Below, piece after piece: positions 24,945-35,474 of a DNA stretch of 64,000 nucleotides. Origin of the DNA: Legionella fallonii LLAP-10 (lineage in GTDB: Bacteria; Pseudomonadota; Gammaproteobacteria; Legionellales; Legionellaceae); the NCBI RefSeq assembly GCF_000953135.1, contig NZ_LN614827.1:4015501-4079500 (forward strand), written 5' to 3'. Positions within the stretch are counted from its first letter, which is position 1. Each line of letters starts with the position of its first letter. Position numbers and translations under genes: made by a program. The notes beneath the pieces were generated by a model. The model ran no database searches. It was not told where the DNA came from and saw only the letters and a program-made list of their open reading frames with translations.

Positions 24945-26804
24945 TTAGCCGGTTAATAAATCTGATTTATTTGGCCATAATTCCTTATGCTCTGGATAAA
25001 AATGTTTAAACGTTGTTAATAAATACTCCAAATCTACTTGATTCAAATTGCTGATTTTTTTGTAAATTTTAACTCTAATATGATTATCTAATTCATATTT
25101 ATCATCAATCAGTTTATAATGTGTACCAATATTTTTCCCACTTAATAGATCTTCAGCCAAAATACCAATGATCCGCTGATGCTCTGGTTGTAAGTGATAT
25201 TGGATGGGATCCCCCACAACAATGATGTCAGCCTCAAAAAACTGATTTGGAAATCCATATAATTCATCAACATGATGCGTATATAACATCGACGGAACTG
25301 CATTTTTTGAGTCTGGAGCAAAAGCATTTCTAAGGATCTCGTCACTCAACGTATATGAACTAGCCAAAACGTATATTTTTTCATTACTTTTTACTAATCT
25401 ATTTAATTCACCATCTATTTGTTTTATAACCTCGATATCATTTCGAATTCTTGGAGATTGGTAATGAGCGGACAAAAGCTTAAAATTAAATTGATAGAAA
25501 TAATTGCTTACAAAATTAAATGTCAGCAAACTAAATATCGCTAATAAAAAAAGAAATTGATATAAATTTTTCTGAAACTTGATGTATGGAATAAATATTC
25601 CCAAAGCCATAAGTATCAGAATTTGATTACAGAATAAATACTCATGATGCCATCCTAAGGATTCCATTCGATTAAATAGGAACCAAGATAAACTTATTTG
25701 TAATATTGTGAAAATTGTCCAATATCGGCTCTTTTGATACATGCACCCAAAGATCATACCTACTAATGCCAATAGCAATAGCCCAATTCCAAAGTAGTCA
25801 AATGTATTCAACAAATTATTCCATAAACTTCCAAACTTATAGGCTGAATGAGCAAAATTATAATTATTGAATAAAGCCTTGGTTAAAAATGGATTAAAAA
25901 AACATAACAGAGTTAAAAAACAAAATGATCCAATGAAAAAGATATTGAATAAGCAGTTCTTTAAATGCGTCCAAGTAAAATCTTTCTCAATTAGAAATTT
26001 GATAACGTTAGTTAGCGTCAAAGCTATAAAAAATGTTTCAAACCAAAACCCATACCATCGTCTTGAAAAAATTAATAACAGCAATAAAAAAACTATAATG
26101 ACATTTCTTTTTAAATCAAATTTAGCAAGATCATCACGATAAATAATAAATAGTATTATTGAGCTGATGAGTAAACCTACAGAATCTAAATACCCATATA
26201 ATAATGGATTAAGCACGGGGGGAAAGAATACCAACACGATGAAAATGTTATATAATTTTATGTCTTTTTTTGTAGTTTCTTTGATAATAGTTTGAATTAA
26301 AATAGCTAATATAAAATAACAGGGAATAATAAAAACATTTAAAATTGCTAACACATAGCTTAGATAACTTGGTCCCAGTACTTTGAATGGTAACGACAAA
26401 AAAATTGAGGGTGTAAGATTATAATCGTCGAATAATATGCTGTGGTACAACTGCTTAAACATTAATGCTAAATTGCTAAAAATCAGATTGGTAGTATCGC
26501 TTGTAATATTCCAGTATGCCCTGTAATCCCAATAATAAATGTATTTTTCTTTAATAATGACTGAATACACAAAAGCATTTATTAGTGCAATTATTAAAAA
26601 AATTATGTTTATTTCCGTACGAGCGATAGAGTGGTTTTTTAAAACGGAATAATAAGATATCCCATAAAAAATCAAATAAATTGAGAGACAAAAGAATAAT
26701 CCAGGAAAACCTATCACATATCCAACAGATAAGATTAATGAAATTAAAAATAGTCCAATAAATGTTGAATCAGTTTCGAAAAATTGCTGGGTTAACTTAT
26801 TCAC
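24945..26804 (-). CDS. Polytopic membrane protein, probable lipid-linked sugar glycosyltransferase
   Basis: About 619 residues with roughly twelve hydrophobic segments and a soluble C-terminal part of about 140 residues. An acidic motif in the first large loop (YWDYRAYWN) resembles the Asp-containing loop of GT-C enzymes, which use polyprenyl-phosphate sugars. The exact family is not recognised. I prefer GTG at 26804 because GAAGGA precedes it at a good distance; an in-frame ATG at 26963 would add 53 polar residues without a ribosome site. It is divergent from the FdtB-like gene. Confidence 0.65.
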   Translation of the reverse strand: MNKLTQQFFETDSTFIGLFLISLILSVGYVIGFPGLFFCLSIYLIFYGISYYSVLKNHSIARTEINIIFLIIALINAFVYSVIIKEKYIYYWDYRAYWNITSDTTNLIFSNLALMFKQLYHSILFDDYNLTPSIFLSLPFKVLGPSYLSYVLAILNVFIIPCYFILAILIQTIIKETTKKDIKLYNIFIVLVFFPPVLNPLLYGYLDSVGLLISSIILFIIYRDDLAKFDLKRNVIIVFLLLLLIFSRRWYGFWFETFFIALTLTNVIKFLIEKDFTWTHLKNCLFNIFFIGSFCFLTLLCFFNPFLTKALFNNYNFAHSAYKFGSLWNNLLNTFDYFGIGLLLLALVGMIFGCMYQKSRYWTIFTILQISLSWFLFNRMESLGWHHEYLFCNQILILMALGIFIPYIKFQKNLYQFLFLLAIFSLLTFNFVSNYFYQFNFKLLSAHYQSPRIRNDIEVIKQIDGELNRLVKSNEKIYVLASSYTLSDEILRNAFAPDSKNAVPSMLYTHHVDELYGFPNQFFEADIIVVGDPIQYHLQPEHQRIIGILAEDLLSGKNIGTHYKLIDDKYELDNHIRVKIYKKISNLNQVDLEYLLTTFKHFYPEHKELWPNKSDLLTG

Positions 26805-27069
26805 TATGGTTCCTTCCGTACATTGAAGCTTTCTTAGCTTTATTGAAAAATGGATACATTGTAAATCAAAGCTGCTCTTGATAACATACTTCTTTTTGTT
26901 GAAAGTGAGGTATTTTTTAAGTCTGTTGGCACTTTTAGAAATCTCACAAACCAGGAGTCTCATAAACGTCTATCCGTGAGATCTTTGGTGGCTGAAGACA
27001 ACACCGTATAGGATTATAGAGCGATTGTTAAAAACCTAATATTATTTGATATTAGTGCATGGAGGTTAA

Positions 27070-28161
27070 ATGAAAATAAATGATTTATCCGCTCGTATTG
27101 ATACCAACATGAATGTTATTAATGCGGCAATTCAACGCGTAATTTCAAGTGGGTATTTTATTCTTGGACCCGAAGTAAAAAGATTTGAAAAAGCCTTTGC
27201 TGATTATTTAGATGTTCCATATTGTATTGGGCTTGCAAATGGTACGGATGCTATAGAACTTGCACTGAAATCCGTAGAAATACAAAAAGATGATATAGTC
27301 GCTACAGTCGCTAATGCTGGGATGTACACAACAACTGCCATACTAGGTATTGGAGCACAACCTTTTTTCCTTGATGTCGATTTAAAAACACATAATACAA
27401 CACTAACAGAGGTTATGAGGGCTATCGATGCTGGTGTAAAAGCTGTTGTAGTCACTCACCTTTATGGGTTAGCAACACCACAAATTAATGAAATAGCCGC
27501 TTATTGTGAAAAGAAAAATGTGGCATTGATTGAAGATTGTGCTCAAGCACATGGTGCATCTATTCATGGAAAACGAGTGGGGACGTTTGGTGATGCTGCT
27601 AGTTTCAGTTTTTATCCAACTAAAAATTTAGGCGCCCTTGGTGATGGTGGAGCCATAATAACCAAGCATTCAGACATTGCAGAAAAGATATTGCGCTTAC
27701 GCCAATATGGGTGGTCTGACAAATATAAAGTCGAAGTACCTGGCGCTCGAAACAGCCGTCTGGATGAGATACAAGCGGCGATATTAAATGCTCTTTTGCC
27801 TAATCTTGATGAGGATAATGGGCGTCGTAGAAGAATTGCATCACAATACATTAAGAGGATAAAACATCCTGATATCATTTTACCTGAAGAGATGAAATAT
27901 GAGTATGTTGCTCATTTATTCGTACTCCGTACGAATCGTCGTGATGAATTGCGTAATCATTTAAAAAATGTAGGCATATCGACTGAGATACATTACCCGA
28001 TTCCTGATCATAATCAACCTATTATCCATGAAATGTTTCGTCATCTGACGCTGGAAAATACTGAGTTGCTGGCTAAAGAAATTCTCACCTTGCCTTGCTA
28101 TCCTGAAATGAGTGACGAGCAAATTAATCTGGTGATTGAAGGTGTTAACTCATGGCTATAA
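27070..28161 (+). CDS. DegT/DnrJ/EryC1-family sugar aminotransferase (FdtB/QdtB-like)
   Basis: A 363-residue PLP-dependent aminotransferase acting on a nucleotide-linked keto-sugar. The PLP lysine is Lys185 in SFYPTKNLGALGDGG, and EDCAQAHGA near 155-163 is the usual cofactor region. GGAGGTTAA precedes the ATG. It overlaps the GT2 gene by 10 bases and is followed by a fused acetyltransferase/3,4-ketoisomerase, so it most likely makes dTDP-3-amino-3,6-dideoxyhexose (Fuc3N or Qui3N). The choice of sugar is not resolved. Confidence 0.88.
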   Translation: MKINDLSARIDTNMNVINAAIQRVISSGYFILGPEVKRFEKAFADYLDVPYCIGLANGTDAIELALKSVEIQKDDIVATVANAGMYTTTAILGIGAQPFFLDVDLKTHNTTLTEVMRAIDAGVKAVVVTHLYGLATPQINEIAAYCEKKNVALIEDCAQAHGASIHGKRVGTFGDAASFSFYPTKNLGALGDGGAIITKHSDIAEKILRLRQYGWSDKYKVEVPGARNSRLDEIQAAILNALLPNLDEDNGRRRRIASQYIKRIKHPDIILPEEMKYEYVAHLFVLRTNRRDELRNHLKNVGISTEIHYPIPDHNQPIIHEMFRHLTLENTELLAKEILTLPCYPEMSDEQINLVIEGVNSWL

Positions 28162-29105
28162 CGCAATTCTCTATTGTTATTCCGGTTTATAAAAATGAAA
28201 AATCTATTCCACGTCTTATTGAGGAATTATCTAAATTAAATATTGCATTAAACAATCAAATTGAAGCAATTTTTGTCATTGATGGCAGCCCAGATCAATC
28301 GTATGAGTTATTACGGAATGCACTTAACAATCTGAGTTTTAATGCGAAATTGCTGATACACTCTCGTAATTTTGGATCATTTGCTGCAATTAGAAGCGGA
28401 CTGCAAGCTGCAAATGGTAAATATTTTGGAATAATGGCTGCAGATCTCCAAGAACCACCTGAGCTTTTAATTAACTTCTTTCAAGCACTCTCTTCTGATG
28501 AATGTGATGTTGCAATCGGTATAAGAACATCAAGAAACGACCCTCTATTATCTCGTCTCTTTTCAAAAATTTTTTGGGATATGTATCGTCGTTTTATTGT
28601 AAAAGATATGCCTGCTGGAGGAGTAGATATCTTTGGATGCAATCATATTTTTCGCGAACAATTGTTAAAATTAGATGAATCACGTTCCTCATTAATTGCG
28701 CTTGTTTTTTGGCTTGGGTTTCGGCGAAAATTTATCCCATATGAACGGCTTGCGCGAGAAAGTGGGAAGTCAAGCTGGTCGTTACGAAAAAAAATGGATT
28801 ATATGATGGATAGTATTTTTGCATTTACCGATCTCCCTATTAGGCTTTTAATCAGAACTGGGATGATTGGTTGTTTCATTTCTATTATCTTGGGAGGAGT
28901 TGTTTTTATAAGTTCAATAGCTGGAAATATTACCGTCTCAGGTTACGCCGCTACGATGTTAACTCTGCTTTTTTTCGGGACAATCAATCTTTTGGCAATC
29001 GGATTAGTGGGAACTTACAGTTGGCGTGGGTATGAAAACAGCAAAAAAAGACCATTAGCAATTGTATCTCTAGTCCATGAAAATAATAGGGAAGACCGTG
29101 AGTAA
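28152..29105 (+). CDS. Family 2 glycosyltransferase with two C-terminal membrane helices (DPM1/ArnC-like)
   Basis: A 317-residue membrane-bound enzyme. The N-terminal ~215 residues are a GT2 domain ([39 protein letters not shown] with its catalytic Asp). Two hydrophobic helices follow at about 235-305. Such proteins transfer a sugar to polyprenyl phosphate. A GtrA-like flippase gene follows two genes on, the usual pairing for periplasmic glycan decoration. It overlaps both neighbours by about 8-10 bases. Confidence 0.88.
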   Translation: MAITQFSIVIPVYKNEKSIPRLIEELSKLNIALNNQIEAIFVIDGSPDQSYELLRNALNNLSFNAKLLIHSRNFGSFAAIRSGLQAANGKYFGIMAADLQEPPELLINFFQALSSDECDVAIGIRTSRNDPLLSRLFSKIFWDMYRRFIVKDMPAGGVDIFGCNHIFREQLLKLDESRSSLIALVFWLGFRRKFIPYERLARESGKSSWSLRKKMDYMMDSIFAFTDLPIRLLIRTGMIGCFISIILGGVVFISSIAGNITVSGYAATMLTLLFFGTINLLAIGLVGTYSWRGYENSKKRPLAIVSLVHENNREDRE

Positions 29106-30060
29106 TATAAGTATTCATCCAACAGCTGATGTTCAAACTAAGTTTATTGGCGCGGGTACCACCATTTGGCAAAACGTAGTTGTTTTAGCAAATGCGAGGA
29201 TTGGTTGCGACACAAATATATGCGCGCACTGTTTTATTGAAAATGACGTAGTCATTAGAGACCGTGTGACCATTAAATCAGGAGTTTATCTTTGGGATGG
29301 CATACACATTGATAATGATGTTTTTATAGGTCCAAATGTCACGTTTACAAATGACAAATTCCCACGTTCAAAAATATATCCAGAGAAGTTTCTTCAGACC
29401 TTCATACATCAGGAAGCATCTATTGGGGGCGGTGCAGTGATACTTCCAGGGGTGACTATCGGTCGTGGTGCTATGGTAGGTGCTGGTGCTGTTGTGACTA
29501 AGTCAGTACCTCCTTATGCTATTGTTCATGGCTCTCCAGCACGAATTATGGGTTATGTTAACCAAACAGAGCCGATGAAGTTACATAATAAAATAAATGT
29601 TTATTCAAACAACCATGACGATATTGTAAAAATTGGAGTAGGCGATGTCACATTACATCGATTTAAATTGGTCCAGGACATGCGTGGAAATTTGTCTGTA
29701 GGAGAGTTTCTAAAAGATATCCCCTTTGCACCTAAGCGGTACTTTATTGTGTTTGATGTCCCCAGTCAAGAAACACGTGGAGAACACGCGCATCGTCAAT
29801 GCCATCAATTTTTAATCTGTGTTAGGGGAGGTTGTGCTGTTGTTGCAGATAATGGCATAACACGGGGTGAGATCTTACTGGATGCTCCCAATAAAGGTAT
29901 ATATCTTCCTCCTCTAACGTGGGGGATACAATATAAATATACTAGTGATGCTGTTTTATTAGTATTTGCCTCCCATGCCTATGATGAAAAAGATTATATC
30001 CGAAATTATTCTGACTTTTTAGAAATTACAAACAGGCAATTGAGCAATGCAGAGGTATAA
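29098..30060 (+). CDS. Fused sugar N-acetyltransferase and dTDP-4-keto-6-deoxyhexose 3,4-ketoisomerase (FdtD-like)
   Basis: About 320 residues. Residues ~5-165 form a left-handed beta-helix acetyltransferase ([51 protein letters not shown]). Residues ~185-318 are a WxcM/FdtA-type cupin ([41 protein letters not shown]). A bifunctional enzyme of this order is known as FdtD in Shewanella. With the aminotransferase it would complete dTDP-Fuc3NAc or dTDP-Qui3NAc from the RmlB product. I choose GTG at 29098, which overlaps the previous stop and gives the family-like start [12 protein letters not shown] 29077 is the alternative. Confidence 0.87.
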   Translation: MSNISIHPTADVQTKFIGAGTTIWQNVVVLANARIGCDTNICAHCFIENDVVIRDRVTIKSGVYLWDGIHIDNDVFIGPNVTFTNDKFPRSKIYPEKFLQTFIHQEASIGGGAVILPGVTIGRGAMVGAGAVVTKSVPPYAIVHGSPARIMGYVNQTEPMKLHNKINVYSNNHDDIVKIGVGDVTLHRFKLVQDMRGNLSVGEFLKDIPFAPKRYFIVFDVPSQETRGEHAHRQCHQFLICVRGGCAVVADNGITRGEILLDAPNKGIYLPPLTWGIQYKYTSDAVLLVFASHAYDEKDYIRNYSDFLEITNRQLSNAEV

Positions 30061-30442
30061 TTTAAGAAAGAAGAGTAAAAAATGGTTTGTATTTTTGCTT
30101 GGCGGACTCTTAAATACCTCCATTTCTTACTTATTTTATTTTTTGTTTCTTATAATACTACCGTATCAAGTATCTTATTTTTTAGCGTTCTCTATTGGCA
30201 TTATCTTTTCCTATTATTATAACTCCATTATTGTTTTTCAAGCGGATTTGTCCCTGAAAAAATTCTTATCCTATCCCATCATATATGTTTTTCAATACAT
30301 AGCTTCTGCTTTTGCACTTGCAATAATGGTTGATGTCATGAAAATAAATGAAATGTATGCACCACTTTTTGTTTCTGCTATTTTAGTGCCCCTCAGCTAT
30401 ACTATGAGTAAAATCATATTATCTAGAGCACCAAATAGTTAA
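30047..30442 (+). CDS. GtrA-like flippase
   Basis: A 131-residue inner-membrane protein with four hydrophobic segments and the GtrA-family start [19 protein letters not shown]. GtrA-type proteins are thought to flip polyprenyl-phosphate sugars to the periplasm for glycan side-chain addition. It overlaps the FdtD-like gene by 14 bases and follows a DPM1-like glycosyltransferase, so the set could make and flip a lipid-linked deoxyamino sugar. This is the last gene of the four-gene unit. Confidence 0.85.
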   Translation: MQRYNLRKKSKKWFVFLLGGLLNTSISYLFYFLFLIILPYQVSYFLAFSIGIIFSYYYNSIIVFQADLSLKKFLSYPIIYVFQYIASAFALAIMVDVMKINEMYAPLFVSAILVPLSYTMSKIILSRAPNS

Positions 30443-30618
30443 CGCTGTATCATCGGACTCATGTACCGAAAAAATGGACTTTAAGTATGTTGGTAATTAA
30501 AAATTTACAAGGTTTTATTTTTCATCAGCTGATCATATATAGCACCAAAATTAATCTGGTATTTATCTCTAGCTTATGATATTTCTTCATTTCTCGATAC
30601 GCTTTAACAAGGTAGTTA

Positions 30619-31179
30619 ATGAATATATTAGACACTCGAATACCTGAAATTAAAATTATCGAACCACGTATTTACGGTGATGAACGTGGTTTTTTTTACG
30701 AATCATTCCATACTAAACGATATGAAGAATTGCTTGGTATAAAAGATGTCTTTGTCCAGGATAATTTATCCAGATCGCGAAAAGGGGTCTTGCGAGGCCT
30801 CCACTATCAAAGTCAACAGACTCAAGGAAAATTGGTTTCTGTTTTGGCTGGTGAAGTTTTTGATGTCGCCGTTGACATCAGAATAGGCTCCCCGACTTAT
30901 GGCTCATGGATTGGTGTCATTCTGTCTGGTGAAAATCGACGTCAGTTCTGGATTCCTAAAGGATTTGCTCATGGCTTTTATGTTTTGAGTCCTACCGCTG
31001 ATTTTTTTTATAAATGTACCGATTATTATCATCCACAAAGTGAACTATCGATTAATTATCTGGATCCAGAATTAGCCATAGATTGGCCTTTGGATGGCGA
31101 TGCTCAACTTTCAGCAAAAGATATACACGCGGATCCTTTACATAAAATAAATCCACAACTTTTACCGAGATATAAATGA
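30619..31179 (+). CDS. rmlC: dTDP-4-dehydrorhamnose 3,5-epimerase
   Basis: A 186-residue cupin enzyme, third step of dTDP-L-rhamnose synthesis. Typical features are DERGFFYESF near the start, VQDNLSRSRKGVLRGLHYQ with the catalytic His near residue 62, KLVSVLAGEVFDVAVDIR and IPKGFAHGFYVLS. It overlaps rmlD by four bases. rmlA and rmlB lie 2.3 kb away on the opposite strand, an uncommon split of the rml set. Confidence 0.96.
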   Translation: MNILDTRIPEIKIIEPRIYGDERGFFYESFHTKRYEELLGIKDVFVQDNLSRSRKGVLRGLHYQSQQTQGKLVSVLAGEVFDVAVDIRIGSPTYGSWIGVILSGENRRQFWIPKGFAHGFYVLSPTADFFYKCTDYYHPQSELSINYLDPELAIDWPLDGDAQLSAKDIHADPLHKINPQLLPRYK

Positions 31180-32081
31180 AAATACTGGTTATGGGAGCAA
31201 TGGGCCAGGTTGGCTCAGAAATCATTAGGCTTTTTGCAAATACACAGCATGAGGTAATTGCTTGTACACGAAAAGAACTCGACTGTACTAACCTGAGTAC
31301 TGTGAGTTCAGCTTTATTAGTGATTCACCCCGATCTAGTCATTAATGCAGCAGCCTATACTGCTGTAGATAAAGCCGAAGATGAAGCAAATTTAGCTCAC
31401 CTAATTAATGCTGACTTTGTGCAGCAATTGGCTCGCTATTGTACACAAAAGCAAATACCGTTAATTCATTTATCTACCGATTATGTTTTTAATGGCGCCA
31501 AAAATGGTGCCTATCGTGAAATGGATCTTCCTGATCCTCAAGGTATTTATGCAAAATCAAAATTTGCTGGCGAACAAGCTATAGTATCACAACTAAAAGA
31601 ACATATTATTTTACGTGTTAGTTGGGTTTTTGGAGTTTATGGTAATAACTTCGTTAAAACTATTTTAAATTTGGCTTCCTCTAGAGAAGAATTAAACATA
31701 GTAGCAGACCAATGGGGCAGGCCAACTTCTGCTCGCGATATAGCTAGAGTACTATTAGAAATAGTGGAAAAAATAAATCAGTCGCCTTTTAGTGATTGGG
31801 GAATTTATCACTATGCAGGTGAGGGTGTTACCAATTGGTATGAGTTCTCGCATACATTTATTGACTTAGCTAAGAAAAAAGGAGCTAGTCTTGCTGTAAC
31901 TCGATTAAGCCCTATCAAATCTGAAGAGTATCGGACTAAAGCGGTAAGACCAAAGAACTCGGTTTTGGATACCTCAAAAATTGGAGAAATATTAAATATT
32001 TCCTGTCATAGTTGGAAAGATTATTTATCAGAAGTAGTAGATGATTTTATTGAAAAAAGGAAGACCGTAGATGTCACTTAA
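31176..32081 (+). CDS. rmlD: dTDP-4-dehydrorhamnose reductase
   Basis: A 301-residue NAD(P)H-dependent SDR, final step of dTDP-L-rhamnose synthesis. The motifs MGQVGSEI (nucleotide binding), NAAAYTAVDKAE, LSTDYVFNG and the catalytic YAKSKFAGE are visible, and ILRVSWVFG comes at the middle. ATGA overlap with rmlC shows coupling. It is convergent with the acyltransferase gene after about 73 bases. Confidence 0.96.
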   Translation: MKILVMGAMGQVGSEIIRLFANTQHEVIACTRKELDCTNLSTVSSALLVIHPDLVINAAAYTAVDKAEDEANLAHLINADFVQQLARYCTQKQIPLIHLSTDYVFNGAKNGAYREMDLPDPQGIYAKSKFAGEQAIVSQLKEHIILRVSWVFGVYGNNFVKTILNLASSREELNIVADQWGRPTSARDIARVLLEIVEKINQSPFSDWGIYHYAGEGVTNWYEFSHTFIDLAKKKGASLAVTRLSPIKSEEYRTKAVRPKNSVLDTSKIGEILNISCHSWKDYLSEVVDDFIEKRKTVDVT

Positions 32082-32154
32082 GCAGCTCTTTGCTGTAAAT
32101 CGCTCAATCGCTGCGCGGGAGCAGGGAAATTGAGCACCACATCAAAACGTGTAA

Positions 32155-33303
32155 TCAAGCAGCAGTATTAGTAAAATGCTTACGAACAGCAAAGGAAACC
32201 TGACTAAAATCAAACTTATCACGCAATAAAGTCATTGGGTACTCATAATATCTGTAAAACATTGCTGCAATTGAAATTGTAAGCCCCCAATACATTAAAT
32301 ACTTCACTAAATCCTGATAATTTCCCAAATAAAATGGCAAGCAACCTACAAGTGCAGGAAGAAGATTTAGGAGAATCAAAGAAAAATGTATTAAGTACAT
32401 AGAATAAGAAATCTTGCTTATAAAGACGATTATATTTTTAATGAGGATTGGGCTGTCATTCCAAGCCGATAATTTAGGTAATAGGAATAAAATGCTTATT
32501 GGAGATAGGGTCAATAAAATATAGTTTGAAAAAAATTCGTGAGAAACTACAGCAGAAATAGCAGATGCCCCCCAGAAAATCATGATGATACCAATAATAA
32601 AGCATTTATTTGCCCAAATACTCCAACTGCTTTCATGATAACGATTCAAATAAGCACCAAGAACCCCATACATCAAACTGTCTAATCGTGTAAGAACTTC
32701 TTTTCGTATGTTGATATCCCACAAATGGTTATCAAAATTTACTATATGAGCTGCCTGATACACTCTAAAAAAGGTGGAAAATATAATCACTATAAATATC
32801 CAAGATAGAATTATTTTTTTATGCTCTAATCCTTTTATTTTTATAAAAAAAAATAGGAGAAGAGGAGTAAGCAGATAAAACCATTCCTCAACAGATAAGC
32901 TCCAAGCTTCTAGAAATATATCGGGGGTAGGATAGGAAAAATTTTGGAGAAAAAAAATAAACTTAATGACTGTATATTTATCCAAAGAATCATATTCAAG
33001 TATTAGTACCCATATCAGTACCATAAAATAATTTGGTAAGGTTCTAAACCAGCGCCTTATCCAAAATTCAAACAAAGATCGTATATTAAAAAAACCATGG
33101 GCAACAGCTCTCAATAAAATATGCCCGATGAGAAAGCCACTTAATACAAAAAATATCGTCACACCATCGATGGGCATATTAAGTTTATACAACTGGTTCA
33201 AGAAAGAACTATTACCTTTTATGAGCTCTCCATGCGAATACACTACAATTAATACAGCTAATGCACGCAGAACATCTAAGCCAAATACACGACGCCCGAC
33301 CAT
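32155..33303 (-). CDS. Acyltransferase 3 family membrane protein
   Basis: A 382-residue membrane protein with about ten hydrophobic segments and the family start FGLDVLRALAVLIVVYSHG, which carries the catalytic His, and later SLSVEEWFYLLTPLLL. These proteins usually O-acetylate surface polysaccharides or lipids. Lying between rmlD and rmlA in the polysaccharide island, it probably acetylates the O-chain or a sugar of it. No SGNH domain is attached, unlike the paralogue at 40141-42207. Confidence 0.88.
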   Translation of the reverse strand: MVGRRVFGLDVLRALAVLIVVYSHGELIKGNSSFLNQLYKLNMPIDGVTIFFVLSGFLIGHILLRAVAHGFFNIRSLFEFWIRRWFRTLPNYFMVLIWVLILEYDSLDKYTVIKFIFFLQNFSYPTPDIFLEAWSLSVEEWFYLLTPLLLFFFIKIKGLEHKKIILSWIFIVIIFSTFFRVYQAAHIVNFDNHLWDINIRKEVLTRLDSLMYGVLGAYLNRYHESSWSIWANKCFIIGIIMIFWGASAISAVVSHEFFSNYILLTLSPISILFLLPKLSAWNDSPILIKNIIVFISKISYSMYLIHFSLILLNLLPALVGCLPFYLGNYQDLVKYLMYWGLTISIAAMFYRYYEYPMTLLRDKFDFSQVSFAVRKHFTNTAA

Positions 33304-33462
33304 AAATCATCCTTAGAATAGCAGACAATTAATCGCTTTTTCCTGCGCCTTGCAGCTTGTCCATGGAGCCAAGAATTGCTCACTATCACAACAAGACACA
33401 GGGTAAAGGTAAGACTAAAACATTAACCTAACGGCTGAGGGTAAAATGCTCCCATTTATAAA

Positions 33463-34347
33463 CTAATATTTTTCAACCTGCCCTTGCTTAATCAGTTCAA
33501 GCAAGTATGCACCATAATTATTTTTGCTCAACTTCAAACCAATATTTTCAAGCGCTTCAAGGCTTATCCAGTTGTTCTTATAAGCAATTTCTTCTAAGCA
33601 GGCAATTTTTAATCCCTGTCTATGCTCAATAGTTTGAACAAATAAGCAGGCTTCTAAAAGGCTCTCATGAGTTCCAGTATCTAACCATGCAAAACCACGC
33701 CCCAGTAGTTCCACATTGAGATTACCACACTCAAGGTAAAATTGATTAATGCACGATATTTCTAACTCCCCGCGATAAGAGGGTTTTACCTGCTTTGCAA
33801 TCTCTATCACTTGGTTATCATAAAAATAAAGTCCAGTGACCGCATAATTGGATTTGGGGTTAGCTGGTTTTTCTTCTATTGATATTGCTTTCATTTGTTC
33901 ATCAAATGCAACAACGCCAAAACGACTAGGATCTTTTACTGGATAGCCAAAAACTGTAGCTCCTGTTTTACGAGCAGCGACATCTTGCAGTTTTTTGGTA
34001 AAACTTTGACCATAAAATATATTATCCCCTAGTACCAGACAAACATTGTCTTGACCTATAAATTCTTCACCAATAATAAAGGCCTGTGCTAAACCATCTG
34101 GATTGGGTTGCAACGCGTATTGTAATTTTATTCCAAATTGTTCACCGTCTCCCAATAACCGCTGATACGATGGATAATCTTCTGGAGTTGTAATAAGAAG
34201 AATGTCACGGATACCCGCTAACATTAATACCGATAAAGGATAATAAATCATAGGCTTATCGTAAATAGGTAACAAATGCTTTGAGATACCTTGAGTTATA
34301 GGATAAAGGCGAGTGCCTGAGCCACCAGCTAGAACTATTCCTTTCAT
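33463..34347 (-). CDS. rmlA: Glucose-1-phosphate thymidylyltransferase
   Basis: A 294-residue nucleotidyltransferase, the first step of the dTDP-sugar pathway (glucose-1-phosphate plus dTTP). The signature [11 protein letters not shown] is at residues 8-18, [16 protein letters not shown] follows, and [10 protein letters not shown] and [11 protein letters not shown] are visible. It overlaps rmlB by four bases. Its product feeds both rhamnose (RmlC, RmlD) and the amino-sugar branch (the enzymes at 27070-30060). Confidence 0.97.
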   Translation of the reverse strand: MKGIVLAGGSGTRLYPITQGISKHLLPIYDKPMIYYPLSVLMLAGIRDILLITTPEDYPSYQRLLGDGEQFGIKLQYALQPNPDGLAQAFIIGEEFIGQDNVCLVLGDNIFYGQSFTKKLQDVAARKTGATVFGYPVKDPSRFGVVAFDEQMKAISIEEKPANPKSNYAVTGLYFYDNQVIEIAKQVKPSYRGELEISCINQFYLECGNLNVELLGRGFAWLDTGTHESLLEACLFVQTIEHRQGLKIACLEEIAYKNNWISLEALENIGLKLSKNNYGAYLLELIKQGQVEKY

Positions 34348-35423
34348 GCGGGTAATTCCTTATCAGTTATTCTGAATTGTTTTTGTTGTAATGTTTTATT
34401 CAACGTATTTTTGCACCACGTTTGGTGACTCAGATACCATTCCACTGTTTTGCGCATCCCCGTTTCAAAAGTCTCTTTAGGCTTCCATCCTAATTCACGT
34501 TGAATTTTTGCTGCATCAATCGCGTAACGAAGATCATGGCCTGGTCTGTCGGTGACATAAGTTATTAAATCTTTATAATAAGAAATATGCTGTGGTTTTA
34601 TAGGAACTAACTCTTCTAATAAGTCGCAAATAGTATGCACTACTTCAATATTTTGTTTTTCATTGTGGCCACCAATATTGTAAGTAGAACCTACTGCACC
34701 ATTCTTTAAAACAAGATAAAGAGCACGAACATGATCATTAACATATAGCCAATCGCGAATTTGCGTTCCATTACCATAAATGGGAAGATTTCTTCCCTCT
34801 AATGCATTGAGAATAATGACTGGAATTAATTTTTCAGGATGCTGATAAGAACCATAATTATTAGAGCAATTAGTTATTATCGTAGGTAATCCATAGGTTC
34901 TATGCCATGCTCTTACTAGATGATCGGAACTGGCTTTACTTGCCGAATAAGGAGAGCTTGGGGCATAAGGGGTTGTCTCTGTAAAAAATTCATCTGTATT
35001 TTCAAGATCACCAAATACTTCATCCGTAGATATATGATGAAAACGAAATGATTGACGCTCTGCTATTGGTAGTGATTGCCAATAAACTCGTGCTGCCTCA
35101 AGAAGATTGTAAGTACCCACAATATTTGTTTGAATAAACTCAGCCGGCCCATCAATGGATCTATCAACATGACTTTCTGCCGCCAGATGCATGACTGCAT
35201 CGGGCTGAAAAGTAGAAAATACATGATTGATTTGATCATGAGAGCGAATATCTATTTGTTGGAAAATATGGCGTGGACTATGGATAATACTATCAAGTGA
35301 CTCCAAATTTCCCGCGTAAGTCAATTTATCTACATTGAGTACCGTATCAGCAGTGTTCCCAATAAGATATCGAACCATTGCCGAGCCAATAAAACCTGCA
35401 CCACCAGTCACTAGAATTTTCAT
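34344..35423 (-). CDS. rmlB: dTDP-glucose 4,6-dehydratase
   Basis: A 359-residue extended [13 protein letters not shown] lies at the N-terminus, [16 protein letters not shown] near residues 80-95, [11 protein letters not shown] and the catalytic YSASKAS near 160. It makes dTDP-4-keto-6-deoxyglucose, the branch point for rhamnose and for the 3-acetamido sugar. It lies upstream of rmlA on the minus strand with an ATGA overlap. Confidence 0.97.
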   Translation of the reverse strand: MKILVTGGAGFIGSAMVRYLIGNTADTVLNVDKLTYAGNLESLDSIIHSPRHIFQQIDIRSHDQINHVFSTFQPDAVMHLAAESHVDRSIDGPAEFIQTNIVGTYNLLEAARVYWQSLPIAERQSFRFHHISTDEVFGDLENTDEFFTETTPYAPSSPYSASKASSDHLVRAWHRTYGLPTIITNCSNNYGSYQHPEKLIPVIILNALEGRNLPIYGNGTQIRDWLYVNDHVRALYLVLKNGAVGSTYNIGGHNEKQNIEVVHTICDLLEELVPIKPQHISYYKDLITYVTDRPGHDLRYAIDAAKIQRELGWKPKETFETGMRKTVEWYLSHQTWCKNTLNKTLQQKQFRITDKELPA

Positions 35424-35474
35424 GTAAATTTACACCCTGTAAAGCTTACTTAGTAATTGCAACCCAATTTATCG

